Positions 32,025-41,258 of a stretch of DNA of 64,000 nucleotides are shown here, one piece after another. Made by a program: the position numbers and the translations under genes. Source of the stretch: Hymenobacter polaris. GTDB taxonomy: Bacteria > Bacteroidota > Bacteroidia > Cytophagales > Hymenobacteraceae. The stretch is from NCBI RefSeq assembly GCF_012927305.1, contig NZ_JABBGH010000003.1, positions 744,001 to 808,000 of the forward strand, read 5' to 3'. A model generated the notes under the pieces. It saw only the letters and a list, made by a program, of their open reading frames with translations. It was not told the origin of the DNA and did no database searches. Every line of letters starts with the position of its first letter. Position 1 is the first letter of the stretch.

Positions 32025-35000
32025 ATGCAAAACGTAATCTTTACACAAGCTAGGGTGGCAATGTGCGCAGTGACGGTGCTGCTGGCGGCGCCAGCCTGGG
32101 CCCAGTCGCAGCAAACCGTATCGGGCCGCGTATCGGATACCGATGGCAACCCCATTCCGGGCGTGACGGTGGTGGAGCGCGGCACCACTAACGGCACCAC
32201 CACGGGCGCCAACGGCAATTTTAGCCTCGCGGTGCAGCCCGGCGCCACCTTGGTATTCAGCTCGGTAGGCTACACCACGCGCACCGTGGAAGTGGGCAGC
32301 ACCCGCAACTTCGACGTGCGCCTGGCCCAGAGCACTACCGACCTGGCCGAGGCTGTGGTAGTGGGCTACGGCACCCAAACCAAGCAGGAAGTAACCGGCG
32401 CCGTCGACCAGCTCACCACCAAAGATATCGGTGACCAGCCGGTGCAGTCGTTCGAGCAAAGCATTCAGGGCAAAGCGGCCGGCGTGTTTATTGAGAACAG
32501 CAGCGGCAAGCTGGCCCAGGGTATGCGCATCCGGGTGCGCGGGGTGTCAAGCATCAGCGGCGGCACTCAGCCGCTGTATGTGGTAGATGGTGTGCCAATT
32601 CTGAATGACAATCTCTCGTCGACTACCGGCGCTACCAACTCAACGGCCGATATCAATCCCAACGACATCGAGAGCCTGACCGTGCTCAAGGATGCCGCGG
32701 CCACGGCTATTTACGGCTCGCGCGCCACCAATGGCGTGGTGCTCATTACTACCAAGAAGGGTAAGGCCGGCGGCACGCGCTTCACCTTAGGGGTGCAGGG
32801 CGGCTACAGCGAGCCCACCCACCGGCGCGAGTTTTTGAACAATCAGGAGTATGTGACGCTGTTCACAGAAGCGCTGATGAATAATGCCGACCCGCGTATT
32901 AATTCTCCTGCAGCTATTGCCTCACGCTTACGCAACTACGCTGGTGGCGCTACTGACCCACTCACCTATAACACCAACTGGCAGGACCAGGTGTTCCGCA
33001 AAGGCGCCTTCCAGCAGTACGATTTGAGCGCGGCCGGCGGCAGTGAGAAAACGCACTTTTACTTCTCGGGGCAGTACAGCGACCAGCGGGGCATTTTGGT
33101 AGGCAACCGTTACCTGCGCATGTCGGGCCGCTTCAACGTCGACCACCAGGCTACCGACCGTCTGAAGTTTGGGGTGAACCTAGCCGCCACGCGCTCGCGC
33201 AACTACCGCGTAGCCGACGACGACGCCTTTAGCACCCCGATGCAGATTGTGGCCCTGGCTCCTATTACGCCGCTCATCGACCCGCGGACCGGCTTGGTAA
33301 GCGGCTCGCTCGACAACAATACCGGCCTGCCGAATACCACGTTCCCCTTCTACTATAACCCGCTGTTGAGCGTGCAGGGCGGCAGCTACATCACGGATGT
33401 GTACCGCCTGCTGGGTAACGCCTACGCCGAATTGCAGCTGTTCAAAGGCTTGTCGTTCCGCTCGGAGCTAGGCGCCGACGTTATCAGCCAGCAGGAAAAC
33501 GAGTACGAGAATAGCCTAACTTACCGCAACACCGGTCCCACCAATAACTTCGGCTACAGCGCCTCGGTACTAAACACGAAGGTGGTGGTAAACAACTTCT
33601 TCACGTACAAGGCCACTCTGGCCGACGTGCACACGATAGAGGCAACGCTAGGTACCAGCTACGAGGGCTCTAACCAAGCCGGCAACAGCGTTACGGGCAC
33701 CCAGTTTCCGTCAGATGCCTACCGCACCATCAGCTCGGCGGGTGCCATCACGGCGGGGTCGTCGTATCGCTCGCCCTACGCGCTGGTGTCGTATTTCTTG
33801 CGCGGCTCTTACGCCTTTGCCGGCAAATATTTGCTGGGCGTGAGCGGCCGCATCGATGGCTCGTCGCGCTTTGGCGTGAACCGGCGCTATGGGGTATTCC
33901 CGGCCGCCTCAGCGGGCTGGCTGATTTCGGAAGAAGATTTCCTGAAAAACAACCAAGCGCTGAGCTTACTAAAAATCCGGGCCAGCATTGGCAAAACGGG
34001 CAACCAGAACTTCTCCAACTTTCCCTCGCGCAACTTATTCGGGGGGGCTAGCTACGTAGGGGTGCCGGGCCAGGCGCCGGTGCAACTCGGCAACGACTAC
34101 CTGGGCTGGGAATCGACGGTTCAGTACGATGCGGGTCTAGAGTTTGGCTTCCTCAACAACCGCATTACGGGCGAGGTAGATGTGTACCGCAAGAACACCA
34201 CCGGCCTGCTGCTGAACCAGCCAGTGCCGGGCACCTCGGGCTTCTCCAACCTAGCCGCCAACGTGGGTAGCCTGCGCAACCAGGGCATCGAGTTTACCTT
34301 GACCACCCGCAATTTCGTGGGCGACTTTACTTGGACGACCAGCGCCAATGCGGCCATCAACCGCAACCTGATTCAGAACCTGGCCGGCCCCGACATCCTG
34401 GGCAGCTACCTGAACCGAGCACAGGCCGGGCAGCCCCTAGGAGAGTTTATCGGGCCGGAGTACGCAGGCGTAGACCCCGCCAACGGTAACGCGCTGTATT
34501 ACTTGAATACGACCAATACCGATGGCAGCCTCAACCGCGGTACCACCACCGACATTAACTTGGCGGCTTACGTGCCCATCGGTAACCCCAACCCTACCTG
34601 GACGGGTGGTATCACCAATACCTTCACCTACAAAGGCTTCGACCTGAATGTAACGTTGGTAGGCGTGTTCGGCAACCAGATTTACGACGGCGGCGCACAG
34701 TATTACTCCACGGGCTTCAATAACGGTCCCGACAACCAAACCCGCGACCAACTCAACCGCTGGCAGAAACCTGGCGACATTACCAACGTGCCCAAAGTTA
34801 TTTATGGTGGTGGTAATGGTATTGGAGCTTCGTCGCGCTTCGTACAGAACGGCGACTACGGCCGCCTACGCTCGGTGGTACTAGGCTACAACCTGCCTAG
34901 CGAGTTTGTGAAGCGGGGCTTCCTGCAATCGGCGCGCATCTTCGTGCAGGGCTATAACCTACTCACCTTCACGAAGTACACTGGTTGGGACCCCGAGGTA

Positions 35001-35123
35001 AGCACCGACTACCTCACCGGCGGCGGTGTATCGCAAACCCAGGGGAATATCAACCAGGGTGTTACGTTCTACACTGCGCCGCAGGCCCGCACCTACACCG
35101 TCGGCATCAACATTGGCTTCTAA
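32025..35123 (+). CDS. SusC/RagA-family TonB-linked outer membrane receptor
   Basis: A 1032-residue outer-membrane nutrient transporter that works with the lipoprotein encoded next to it, using TonB energy. A signal peptide (residues 1-26, ending APAWAQ) is followed by a CarboxypepD_reg-like domain (VSGRVSDTDGNPIPGVTVVE, GANGNFSLAVQPGATL). The TonB-box-like VVVGYGTQTKQEVTGAV near 115 and the plug (LKDAAATAIYGSRATNGVVLITTKKG at 230) come next. The barrel ends QARTYTVGINIGF. Substrate unknown; adjacent genes give no enzyme clue. It is followed by SusD 36 bp later. No CCTAGG motif occurs in its first 2.4 kb. Confidence 0.96.
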   Translation: MQNVIFTQARVAMCAVTVLLAAPAWAQSQQTVSGRVSDTDGNPIPGVTVVERGTTNGTTTGANGNFSLAVQPGATLVFSSVGYTTRTVEVGSTRNFDVRLAQSTTDLAEAVVVGYGTQTKQEVTGAVDQLTTKDIGDQPVQSFEQSIQGKAAGVFIENSSGKLAQGMRIRVRGVSSISGGTQPLYVVDGVPILNDNLSSTTGATNSTADINPNDIESLTVLKDAAATAIYGSRATNGVVLITTKKGKAGGTRFTLGVQGGYSEPTHRREFLNNQEYVTLFTEALMNNADPRINSPAAIASRLRNYAGGATDPLTYNTNWQDQVFRKGAFQQYDLSAAGGSEKTHFYFSGQYSDQRGILVGNRYLRMSGRFNVDHQATDRLKFGVNLAATRSRNYRVADDDAFSTPMQIVALAPITPLIDPRTGLVSGSLDNNTGLPNTTFPFYYNPLLSVQGGSYITDVYRLLGNAYAELQLFKGLSFRSELGADVISQQENEYENSLTYRNTGPTNNFGYSASVLNTKVVVNNFFTYKATLADVHTIEATLGTSYEGSNQAGNSVTGTQFPSDAYRTISSAGAITAGSSYRSPYALVSYFLRGSYAFAGKYLLGVSGRIDGSSRFGVNRRYGVFPAASAGWLISEEDFLKNNQALSLLKIRASIGKTGNQNFSNFPSRNLFGGASYVGVPGQAPVQLGNDYLGWESTVQYDAGLEFGFLNNRITGEVDVYRKNTTGLLLNQPVPGTSGFSNLAANVGSLRNQGIEFTLTTRNFVGDFTWTTSANAAINRNLIQNLAGPDILGSYLNRAQAGQPLGEFIGPEYAGVDPANGNALYYLNTTNTDGSLNRGTTTDINLAAYVPIGNPNPTWTGGITNTFTYKGFDLNVTLVGVFGNQIYDGGAQYYSTGFNNGPDNQTRDQLNRWQKPGDITNVPKVIYGGGNGIGASSRFVQNGDYGRLRSVVLGYNLPSEFVKRGFLQSARIFVQGYNLLTFTKYTGWDPEVSTDYLTGGGVSQTQGNINQGVTFYTAPQARTYTVGINIGF

Positions 35124-35159
35124 GCCTAGGCCGCTTTCCTCCTTTAGCTTGTACTCGAT

Positions 35160-36530
35160 ATGAAAAATACTATTATCCGCCTGCTAACGGCGACGGTGCT
35201 GACGGGCGGCGTGCTGGGGTGCAACGACCGGCTCAACGTGCAGCCCGTGACCCAGATTGACGCCTCCAACGCCCTAAACACTTCCAACGACGTGCAGGCC
35301 GCCCTGGTGGGCTGCTACAATGGCCTGCAGAGCGTGTACCTCTACGGCGGCTACATCCAGTTTATGTCGGACCTGCTGGCCGACAACGGTGACGAAGCCT
35401 TTGTGGGTACCTTCTCGCAGCCGCAGGAAGCCCAGCGCAAAACCCTGCTGGTGAACGATGCGACGATAGCCAATACCTGGCTGGATGCCTACTCCACCAT
35501 CAACCGCGCGAATAACGTGCTGGCTAATACCAGCAAGCTGAGCACCGCCGCCCTGAAATCTTCTGTGGAAGGTGAGGCCCTGTTTATTCGCTCACTGCTG
35601 TATTTCGATTTGGTGCGCCTCTACGCCCGCAACTGGGCCGACGGGACGCCCAGCGCTAACCCCGGCGTGCCGCTGGTGCTCACGCCCACTACCACCATCA
35701 GCTCGGCCAACAACGTGGCCCGCAACACGGTAGCAGAAGTTTACGCTCAGGTTATTAGCGACTTGACCAAAGCTGAAGCTGAGCTACCAGTTACTAACGG
35801 ATTCTTTGCCACGCGCTACTCGGCAGCGGCGCTGCTGGCCCGCATTTACTTGCAGCAAGGCAACTACGCGGCCGCTGCGGCTGCTGCCAACCGGGTCATT
35901 GCGTCTAACCGCTACCAGCTGAATACTAGCTACGGCGACAATTTCTTGTCGAACAGCGACTTACTAGCCAATTCGCCGGAAGACGTATTCGCCATTCAAG
36001 TCTCGTCGCAAAGTGGCACCAATCAGCTTAATACGTTCTACTCGCAGTACAGCCGCAACGACGTTGATATTCAGCCGCAGTTCATCAACGCCTTTGAAAC
36101 CGGCGACGACCGCAAGAACGTGTATGAGTACGACGCCACTTATGGTCTCTACTACACCAATAAGTACGACGTACTGTACGGCAACATCAAGCTGATTCGG
36201 CTGGACGAGCTGTACCTCATCCGGGCCGAGGCCAACTTCCGGGCGGGTACCTCAGTAGGCGCCTCGCCGCTGGCCGACATCAACCTCATCCGCGACCGCG
36301 CCCTACTGCCCCCACTCACGACCCTAACGCTGGCTGCTATTCAAAAGGAGCGCCGCCTGGAATTAGCCTTCGAGGGCTTCCGCCTAGCCGACCTCAAGCG
36401 CTACCAGCAATCTACCATCGACCCCACTACGGGTGCCAGCATTCCGTGGAATTCGCCGCGCCTGATATTTCCGATTCCGCTGCGCGAAATCAACGCCAAC
36501 CCTAACTTGGTGCAGAACGCCGGCTACTAG
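35160..36530 (+). CDS. SusD/RagB-family nutrient-binding lipoprotein
   Basis: A 456-residue surface lipoprotein, partner of the SusC-type receptor upstream. The lipobox is GGVLGC, cysteine near residue 21. The tetratricopeptide-like N-terminal core is seen in LFIRSLLYFDLVRLYARNW and YSAAALLARIYLQQGNYAAAAAAANRVI. The C-terminal SusD part includes LIRLDELYLIRAEANFRAG and ERRLELAFEGFRLADLKRY. Length and end (NPNLVQNAGY) are normal for the family. It closes the two-gene unit; a large palindromic terminator follows by 6 bp. Confidence 0.96.
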   Translation: MKNTIIRLLTATVLTGGVLGCNDRLNVQPVTQIDASNALNTSNDVQAALVGCYNGLQSVYLYGGYIQFMSDLLADNGDEAFVGTFSQPQEAQRKTLLVNDATIANTWLDAYSTINRANNVLANTSKLSTAALKSSVEGEALFIRSLLYFDLVRLYARNWADGTPSANPGVPLVLTPTTTISSANNVARNTVAEVYAQVISDLTKAEAELPVTNGFFATRYSAAALLARIYLQQGNYAAAAAAANRVIASNRYQLNTSYGDNFLSNSDLLANSPEDVFAIQVSSQSGTNQLNTFYSQYSRNDVDIQPQFINAFETGDDRKNVYEYDATYGLYYTNKYDVLYGNIKLIRLDELYLIRAEANFRAGTSVGASPLADINLIRDRALLPPLTTLTLAAIQKERRLELAFEGFRLADLKRYQQSTIDPTTGASIPWNSPRLIFPIPLREINANPNLVQNAGY

Positions 36531-36536
36531 GCCCGA

Positions 36537-36598
36537 GGCCCCGGTAACTGAAAAAGGCCCGCAACGATTGTTGTGGGCCTTTTTCAGTTACCGGGGCC
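36537..36598. terminator. Large palindromic bidirectional terminator
   Basis: 28-29-bp arms (GGCCCCGGTAACTGAAAAAG with GCCCGCAAC) pair with one mismatch around a 5-nt loop. A- and T-tracts lie inside the stem, so a shorter hairpin (AAAAAGGCCC...GGGCCTTTTT) acts as the terminator from either strand. It separates the convergent SusD and hypothetical genes. Confidence 0.88.
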
Positions 36599-36603
36599 TA
36601 GGG

Positions 36604-37071
36604 TTACTCCTCGTCGTCTTCCACCTCAAAGTCCAGTTCGCGGGCTATGTCCACCGCCTCGGCTTGCACGGCTTCGAGCAGGGCGGGCGCGTCGGCGTCG
36701 AGCGTGCGGGCGAACAGGTCGAGCAGCTCCTCGCCGTCGTCGTTCACGTAGAGGTTGGTGTAGAGCTGGTCGAAGAGCTTGGCTTCGCGGCCAATTTGCT
36801 GGTCAATGTCCTCGGGCGAGCGGGCGGTGCTCAGGGCGCGGTGCAGCACCTCGGCGGCGCGGCGGGCCAGCTCGAAGTCGCCCAGCTCGGCCAGCAGGTG
36901 CAGCAGGCTACTGGCAATGCCCAGCCGCCACCGCTCGAACCGGAACGACTGCTCGGCGGCGCTGGCTTGTGCAAACTCGGCGTAGGCCCCTAGGGCCACG
37001 GGCGTGAGGTAGCGGCTTTGGTCGGCAGGGCTGCGGTAGGCGAGGCGGAGCAGGGTTTCGTAGGCGGTCAT
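36604..37071 (-). CDS. Hypothetical alpha-helical protein
   Basis: A 155-residue soluble protein with no signal or membrane segment. It is almost all helical: AYETLLRLAYRSPADQSRYL, then SFRFERWRLGIASSLLHLLAE, GDFELARRAAEVLHRALSTA, and a very acidic C-terminus ending FEVEDDEE. I do not recognise a family. It lies next to the large palindrome and opposite feoB, whose stop is 125 bp away across an AT-rich palindrome. A role in iron regulation is not shown by the sequence. Confidence 0.65.
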   Translation of the reverse strand: MTAYETLLRLAYRSPADQSRYLTPVALGAYAEFAQASAAEQSFRFERWRLGIASSLLHLLAELGDFELARRAAEVLHRALSTARSPEDIDQQIGREAKLFDQLYTNLYVNDDGEELLDLFARTLDADAPALLEAVQAEAVDIARELDFEVEDDEE

Positions 37072-37079
37072 CTAGAAAA

Positions 37080-37194
37080 TGTGGAAATGTGAAGGAAATG
37101 TGGTAAATGTGAAAAACGAAGCCCTCGTAAATGGCAAAAAGCAGAATTTTTTAAACTCTCACATTTACCACATTTCTTTACATTTCCACATTCA
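37080..37194. repeat. AT-rich palindrome beyond feoB
   Basis: 36-nt arms made of repeats of AAATGTGG-type units pair with few mismatches across about 45 nt. It ends two bases before the feoB stop codon region at 37196, so it is the 3' UTR of feoB. The composition is unlike the surrounding high-GC DNA. It could act as a terminator or mRNA stabiliser. Confidence 0.8.
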
Positions 37195-37195
37195 C

Positions 37196-39352
37196 TTAAA
37201 AGACCTGCCACACTAGCAGCGAGGCCAGGTAGGCCAGGCCGGTCATGTACACGAGCTGCCCTAGGGGCCAGCGCCAGCTTTTGGTTTCGCGGTAGGTAGT
37301 AGCCAGCGTGCTCATGCACTGCATGGCAAACACGTAGAACACGAGTAGCGACAGCGCCCGGCGGGGCGTGAAAAAGGGGTGGCCCTGGGTATCTTTTTCG
37401 TTGGCCAGCTTTTGCTGCACGGTGCCCAGGTCGGCATCCTGGCCCACGCTGTAGATGGTGCTCATGGTGCCCACAAATACTTCGCGCGCAGCAAAGGAGG
37501 TGAGCAGCGCAATGCCAATTTTCCAATCGAACCCTAGGGGCCGAATGGCAGGCTCGATGAGGTGGCCGAAGGTGCCGGCGTAGGAGGTTTCGAGGCGGGC
37601 CGAGGCTACGCGGCGCTCGGTTTCGGGGGCGGGCCAGCGCTGGGCGGCGGCCTGGCGTTGCACGGCGGCTTCGGCCTGGGCCTGGCGCTGGCCGGGGCCA
37701 TAGCTAGCCAGCACCCACAGCAGCACCGAAATGGCCACAATTACCTTGCCCGCCTGCCACACGAAGGCCTTCACCTTCTCTACGATGGTCAGGCCCACGT
37801 TTTTCCAGCGCGGCCAGCGGTACACCGGAAACTCCATGATAAAGTAGCTGCGCTCGCGGGCCTTGAGCACCACCTTCAGCGCCCAGGCCGAAAGCAGCGC
37901 CGAGGCCGTGCCCAGCAGGTATAGGCCCATCAGGACCAGCCCGCGCATGTTGAACAGGCCCAGCCAGCTTTCATCGGGCACTACTAGCGCCACCAGCACG
38001 GTATAAACTGGGATGCGCGCCGAGCACGACATGAGCGGCGTGACGAAGATGGTGAGCATCCGGTCCTTCCAACTCTCGATGGTGCGCGCGCCCATAATGG
38101 CGGGCACTGCGCAGGCCAGGCCCGAAATAAGCGGCACCACGCTCTTGCCGCTCAATCCAAACGGCCGCATTAGCTTGTCCATGAGGAAGGTAACGCGGGC
38201 CATGTAGCCCGACTCTTCCAGCACGGCCAGGAAGGCAAACAGCAGCGCAATCTGCGGGATGAAGATGAGCACGCCCCCTAGGCCCGCAATGACGCCCTCG
38301 GTGAGCAGGCGCACCAGCGGCCCGCTGAAGCGCGCCTGAATGGCCCCGCTCAGCGCCGAAATGCCCTGGTCAATCCAGTCCATGGGGTACTGCGCCCAGG
38401 CGAAGATGGCCTGGAACAGCAAAAACAGAATGGCCAGGAAAATGAGGTAGCCAAAGACGCGGTGCGTCAGCACCTTGTCAATCTTGTTGCTGGCCGGCTC
38501 CTGGCGCTCGGTGCGCGTCACGGTCACCACATCCAGCAGCACCTCGTTGAGGCGGGCGTAGCGGGCCACGGTTTCCTCGGCCTGCCGGGCGGTGCTGTCG
38601 AAACCCGCCTGCTCGGTGAGGCGGGCCAGGTCGGTGCGGTCGGCTTCGCTCAAGAAATGCAGCTGCCGAAACTGGTGGGCGTAGTGCAGCGCCAGGTAGT
38701 CGTTGTGCAGCCCAAAGCGGGCGCGCACCTGCTGCACCAGCGGCCGCAAGCTGGCCGGAATCTCCCAGAAGCGGCGGGTGGGCGCCACCGCCAGGCGGTC
38801 GGCCAGCACAATGCGCAGGGCCGCCAGCCCGGTGCCTTTGCGCGCGTTGAGCGGCACCACCGGCACTTGCAGCTCGCGCTCCAGGGCCGGCACGTCGATG
38901 CTGATGCCGCGCTCGGCGGCCACATCGGTCATGTTCAGGCCCAGCACCGCGGGCAGCCCCAGGTCGGCCAGCTGGGTAAACAGCAGTAGGCCGCGGCGCA
39001 GGTTGCTAGCGTCCACGGTCACCACCACAAAGTCGGGGTAGTCGGCCGAGGTGGGGTCGTAGAGCAGGTCGGCAATGACGCGCTCGTCGAGGCTTTTGGG
39101 GTAGAGCGAGTAGGTGCCGGGCAGGTCGATAACCTCGGCGCGGCGCGCCCCCCCTAGGGGCGCCAGGCCGGTTTTGCGGTCCACCGTCACGCCCGGAAAA
39201 TTCCCGACTTTCTGGTTGAGGCCCGTCAGCTGGTTAAACAGCGAGGTTTTGCCCGAGTTGGGGTTGCCGATGAGGGCGAGCTTGGGCGGGCGCTCAGGGC
39301 CGGGCACGGCGGCGCTCGTTACCGGGCGGCTATCGGGGGCGGCAACCGGCAT
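37196..39352 (-). CDS. feoB: Ferrous iron transporter FeoB
   Basis: A 718-residue inner-membrane Fe(II) transporter. The N-terminal GTPase domain has LIGNPNSGKTSLFNQLTG (G1, residues 27-44), GVTVDRKTG (G2), DLPGTYSL (G3) and GLNMTDVA (G4, Asn-x-x-Asp). Two gate motifs follow in the membrane part (PLISGLACAVPAIMGARTI and LLTSFAAREVFVGTMSTIY). About eight to ten transmembrane helices follow the soluble part. Start ATG 39352. It is preceded by feoA with a 9-nt gap, so they form one operon; feoC is not seen. The 3' flank is an AT-rich palindrome. Iron regulation by Fur is usual, but no Fur box is obvious to me. Confidence 0.97.
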   Translation of the reverse strand: MPVAAPDSRPVTSAAVPGPERPPKLALIGNPNSGKTSLFNQLTGLNQKVGNFPGVTVDRKTGLAPLGGARRAEVIDLPGTYSLYPKSLDERVIADLLYDPTSADYPDFVVVTVDASNLRRGLLLFTQLADLGLPAVLGLNMTDVAAERGISIDVPALERELQVPVVPLNARKGTGLAALRIVLADRLAVAPTRRFWEIPASLRPLVQQVRARFGLHNDYLALHYAHQFRQLHFLSEADRTDLARLTEQAGFDSTARQAEETVARYARLNEVLLDVVTVTRTERQEPASNKIDKVLTHRVFGYLIFLAILFLLFQAIFAWAQYPMDWIDQGISALSGAIQARFSGPLVRLLTEGVIAGLGGVLIFIPQIALLFAFLAVLEESGYMARVTFLMDKLMRPFGLSGKSVVPLISGLACAVPAIMGARTIESWKDRMLTIFVTPLMSCSARIPVYTVLVALVVPDESWLGLFNMRGLVLMGLYLLGTASALLSAWALKVVLKARERSYFIMEFPVYRWPRWKNVGLTIVEKVKAFVWQAGKVIVAISVLLWVLASYGPGQRQAQAEAAVQRQAAAQRWPAPETERRVASARLETSYAGTFGHLIEPAIRPLGFDWKIGIALLTSFAAREVFVGTMSTIYSVGQDADLGTVQQKLANEKDTQGHPFFTPRRALSLLVFYVFAMQCMSTLATTYRETKSWRWPLGQLVYMTGLAYLASLLVWQVF

Positions 39353-39361
39353 GAATAGTCC

Positions 39362-39637
39362 TTAGGCTTTAAGTTGAATGGTGCGGGCCTCGCTTACGCG
39401 CAGGCTCAGGGTATAGCCTTCGTCGCCGAGCGTCAGCATAAGCGGGTCGCCGAGGGGCGCGCGGCCCACCAGCTTCACCCGCGTGCCCGGAATGCAGCCC
39501 ATATCGAGCAGCTTCAGGGCCATGTCGGGGTCGTTGAGGCAGCACACCGTGGCCGTTTCGCCGGGCTGCAGGTCGTTGGCGGTGCGGGCCGCGGGCGGGG
39601 CCGGCGCGGCAGCGGAAGAACGACGGAAGAGAGCCAC
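39362..39637 (-). CDS. feoA: Ferrous iron transport protein FeoA
   Basis: A 91-residue cytoplasmic SH3-like protein that supports FeoB. After an Ala/Pro-rich start comes DLQPGETATVCCLNDPDMALKL, LLDMGCIPGTRVKLV, GDPLMLTLGDEGYTLSLRVSEA, the FeoA pattern. An earlier in-frame TTG at 39670 lies inside a likely -7 promoter element (39668-39675), so GTG 39637 (VALFRRSSAAA) is a better start, giving a length nearer the usual 75-90 residues. It is the first gene of feoAB. Confidence 0.9.
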   Translation of the reverse strand: MALFRRSSAAAPAPPAARTANDLQPGETATVCCLNDPDMALKLLDMGCIPGTRVKLVGRAPLGDPLMLTLGDEGYTLSLRVSEARTIQLKA

Positions 39638-39667
39638 GGGTGGAAAGCTATTTAGACGAAATGTAAA

Positions 39668-39675
39668 CAAAGATA
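39668..39675 (-). promoter_or_regulatory. TAnnTTTG -7 element of feoAB
   Basis: TATCTTTG on the minus strand, 30 nt upstream of the GTG start of feoA; it rules out the TTG inside it as a start codon. Confidence 0.5.
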
Positions 39676-39843
39676 CAGTTCGCCGGCCGCAATGGTTTCG
39701 GAGCTGCCCAATGGGCCGTTTTATAGGCCTCGCTGGCGCTGGTGATAGCGTGGGTGGGCCAATCGGCGCGGCGCGCTAAACTCGGCCCTAGGGACCCGGC
39801 ATATTTTTAAAGTGTAAAATGCGGGACTTTTCGGGTGGCCGCT

Positions 39844-39851
39844 TATTTTTG
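39844..39851 (+). promoter_or_regulatory. TAnnTTTG -7 element of the first carboxypeptidase-regulatory-like gene
   Basis: TATTTTTG, 28 nt before the ATG at 39880. A good -33 TTG at 19-23 nt spacing is not evident. Confidence 0.4.
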
Positions 39852-39879
39852 TATTAGTTAGGCTATAATCTTGATTGCA

Positions 39880-40797
39880 ATGTTAAAACACCTATTTTAT
39901 TTTGTATTATTTTTAGCGGCCTCGGTTTCCGGCGCGTTGGCCCAAACGGCTAAGCCGGCCGGCGCCATGCTTAGCGGCAAGGTTATCGATAAAACCTCCA
40001 AGGAGCCGCTGCCTTTTACCTCCATTAGCCTGCGCGAAGAGCAAACCGGCGCCCTAAGCAACGAGTTTGGCGTGTTTCAGCTGCCGGCGCCGCTCAAAAA
40101 TGAGACTGACTCGCTGGTGGTAATGGCCCTGGGCTACGAGCACCTGGCCGTAGTTGTGCGCCGCGGCAAAGACCAGAGCAATATGGTGATTGAGCTGGCC
40201 CGCCGCGCCGTAGCCCTGCAAAATGTGACCGTGAAGGGCGGCAAGCTAAAAAACCTGGCCCTGGGCGCCAACTCAAACCGCCCCGGCGAGGGCCTGCTGC
40301 AAGGCCAGCCCGGCAGCCAGTGCGCCTTTTTTGTGAAGAACGATAAGAACAAGCGCCTGGGCAATATTCGCACGGTGTCGTTCTACATCGGTGAGAACGG
40401 CTTCCCGCGCGAGCCCTTCCGGGTGCGCATCTACAAGCCCGATGGCAACTACAGCGCCCCCAACACCGACATCCTGACCGAGAACGTGGTGGTGTCGGCC
40501 CCCGCTGGCGGCCAGTGGTATACCGTCGACCTGGCGCCCTACAACGTGCAGGCGCCCGAAGAAGGCTTCTTCGTGGCGATGGAGTGGATTGTGAGCGGCG
40601 ACAAGTTCTTCAATACCAACTTTATGGACGATAATTACACGCCCTACGGCCAGATTATGCGTCCCACCTTCGAGTTTAAGGAGAGCCGCACCTGGAACTA
40701 TAGCATCGGCAAGGGCTGGAACCTGATGACACTGGCTAACGGCGACGGCCAGCGCTACAACGCCATGATTCGGGCTGAGGTAGACATGATTAAATAA
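39880..40797 (+). CDS. Carboxypeptidase-regulatory-like secreted protein (paralogue 1)
   Basis: A 305-residue protein with a signal peptide (HLFYFVLFLAASVSGALAQ), a CarboxypepD_reg-like Ig fold (MLSGKVIDKTSKEPLPFTSI, then SNEFGVFQLPAP) in residues 30-120, and a C-terminal domain with FYIGENGFPREPFRVRIYKP, the ILTENVVVSAPAGGQWYTVD strand pair and EGFFVAMEWIVSGDKFFNTN. Probably on the outer membrane or cell surface; the role is unknown. The nearest relative is the next gene but one, 41259-42158. ATG 39880 is 9 nt after a TTG 39871 that is less likely. Confidence 0.75.
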   Translation: MLKHLFYFVLFLAASVSGALAQTAKPAGAMLSGKVIDKTSKEPLPFTSISLREEQTGALSNEFGVFQLPAPLKNETDSLVVMALGYEHLAVVVRRGKDQSNMVIELARRAVALQNVTVKGGKLKNLALGANSNRPGEGLLQGQPGSQCAFFVKNDKNKRLGNIRTVSFYIGENGFPREPFRVRIYKPDGNYSAPNTDILTENVVVSAPAGGQWYTVDLAPYNVQAPEEGFFVAMEWIVSGDKFFNTNFMDDNYTPYGQIMRPTFEFKESRTWNYSIGKGWNLMTLANGDGQRYNAMIRAEVDMIK

Positions 40798-41258
40798 GTC
40801 GGTTCGGCCGGCGTATGAGCAGGCCTGCCACCCTAGGCAGCGCGCGGCGCGCTTTTTCGAAAGGTAACAGGTGAGCCTTGCTCCTGCGTAGGACAGGATA
40901 AGCGGAAAAGTGCAATAAAAAGCTGCAAATAGCTAATCGCTGTGCTCTGCTCCGCCGGTTAGGCTAGCCGCCAGCCAAGCCGCCAGCAAAAAGCCGTGTC
41001 CGAAACCTCAAAGCGGTGCGGAAAGCCGTCCCGCTAATGCGGGCTAGCTCAACTTAGGTGCTATCTGTAAAGTACTGTTATTCGGAGTACTAACGATATA
41101 AAAGGTCAATCTTGATTTTAGCTAATCCAGCAGCCAGCTGCTATAGTTGGATGTTCACGGATTTGTAGTAAATTTCGGCCGATTTTGGTGGAGCATTCCT
41201 GGTGTATCCCATAAATTTGCAGTTAGCTACTCTATCATTAACCCTCAGTTAAGTACAA
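40798..41258. other. 461-bp intergenic region between the paralogues
   Basis: Holds a probable terminator hairpin at 40839-40857 (AGCGCG-CGG-CGCGCT then TTTTT), just after the first paralogue, a small CCCGC/GCGGG hairpin near 41030-41043, and the promoter-like element at 41212-41219. Otherwise nothing gene-like is visible. Composition becomes AT-richer towards the second gene. Confidence 0.5.
41212..41219 (+). promoter_or_regulatory. TAnnTTTG -7 element of the second carboxypeptidase-regulatory-like gene
   Basis: TAAATTTG, 39 nt before the ATG at 41259. A TTTTG at 41183-41187 lies 24 nt upstream, slightly longer than the usual 17-23 spacing. Confidence 0.45.

Noticed and set aside
36568..37007. 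Two plus-strand frames opposite the acidic hypothetical gene (36604-37071)
   Set aside because: Start inside the large palindrome and mirror the hypothetical gene; the minus-strand frame has better ATG, acidic helical composition and a terminator.
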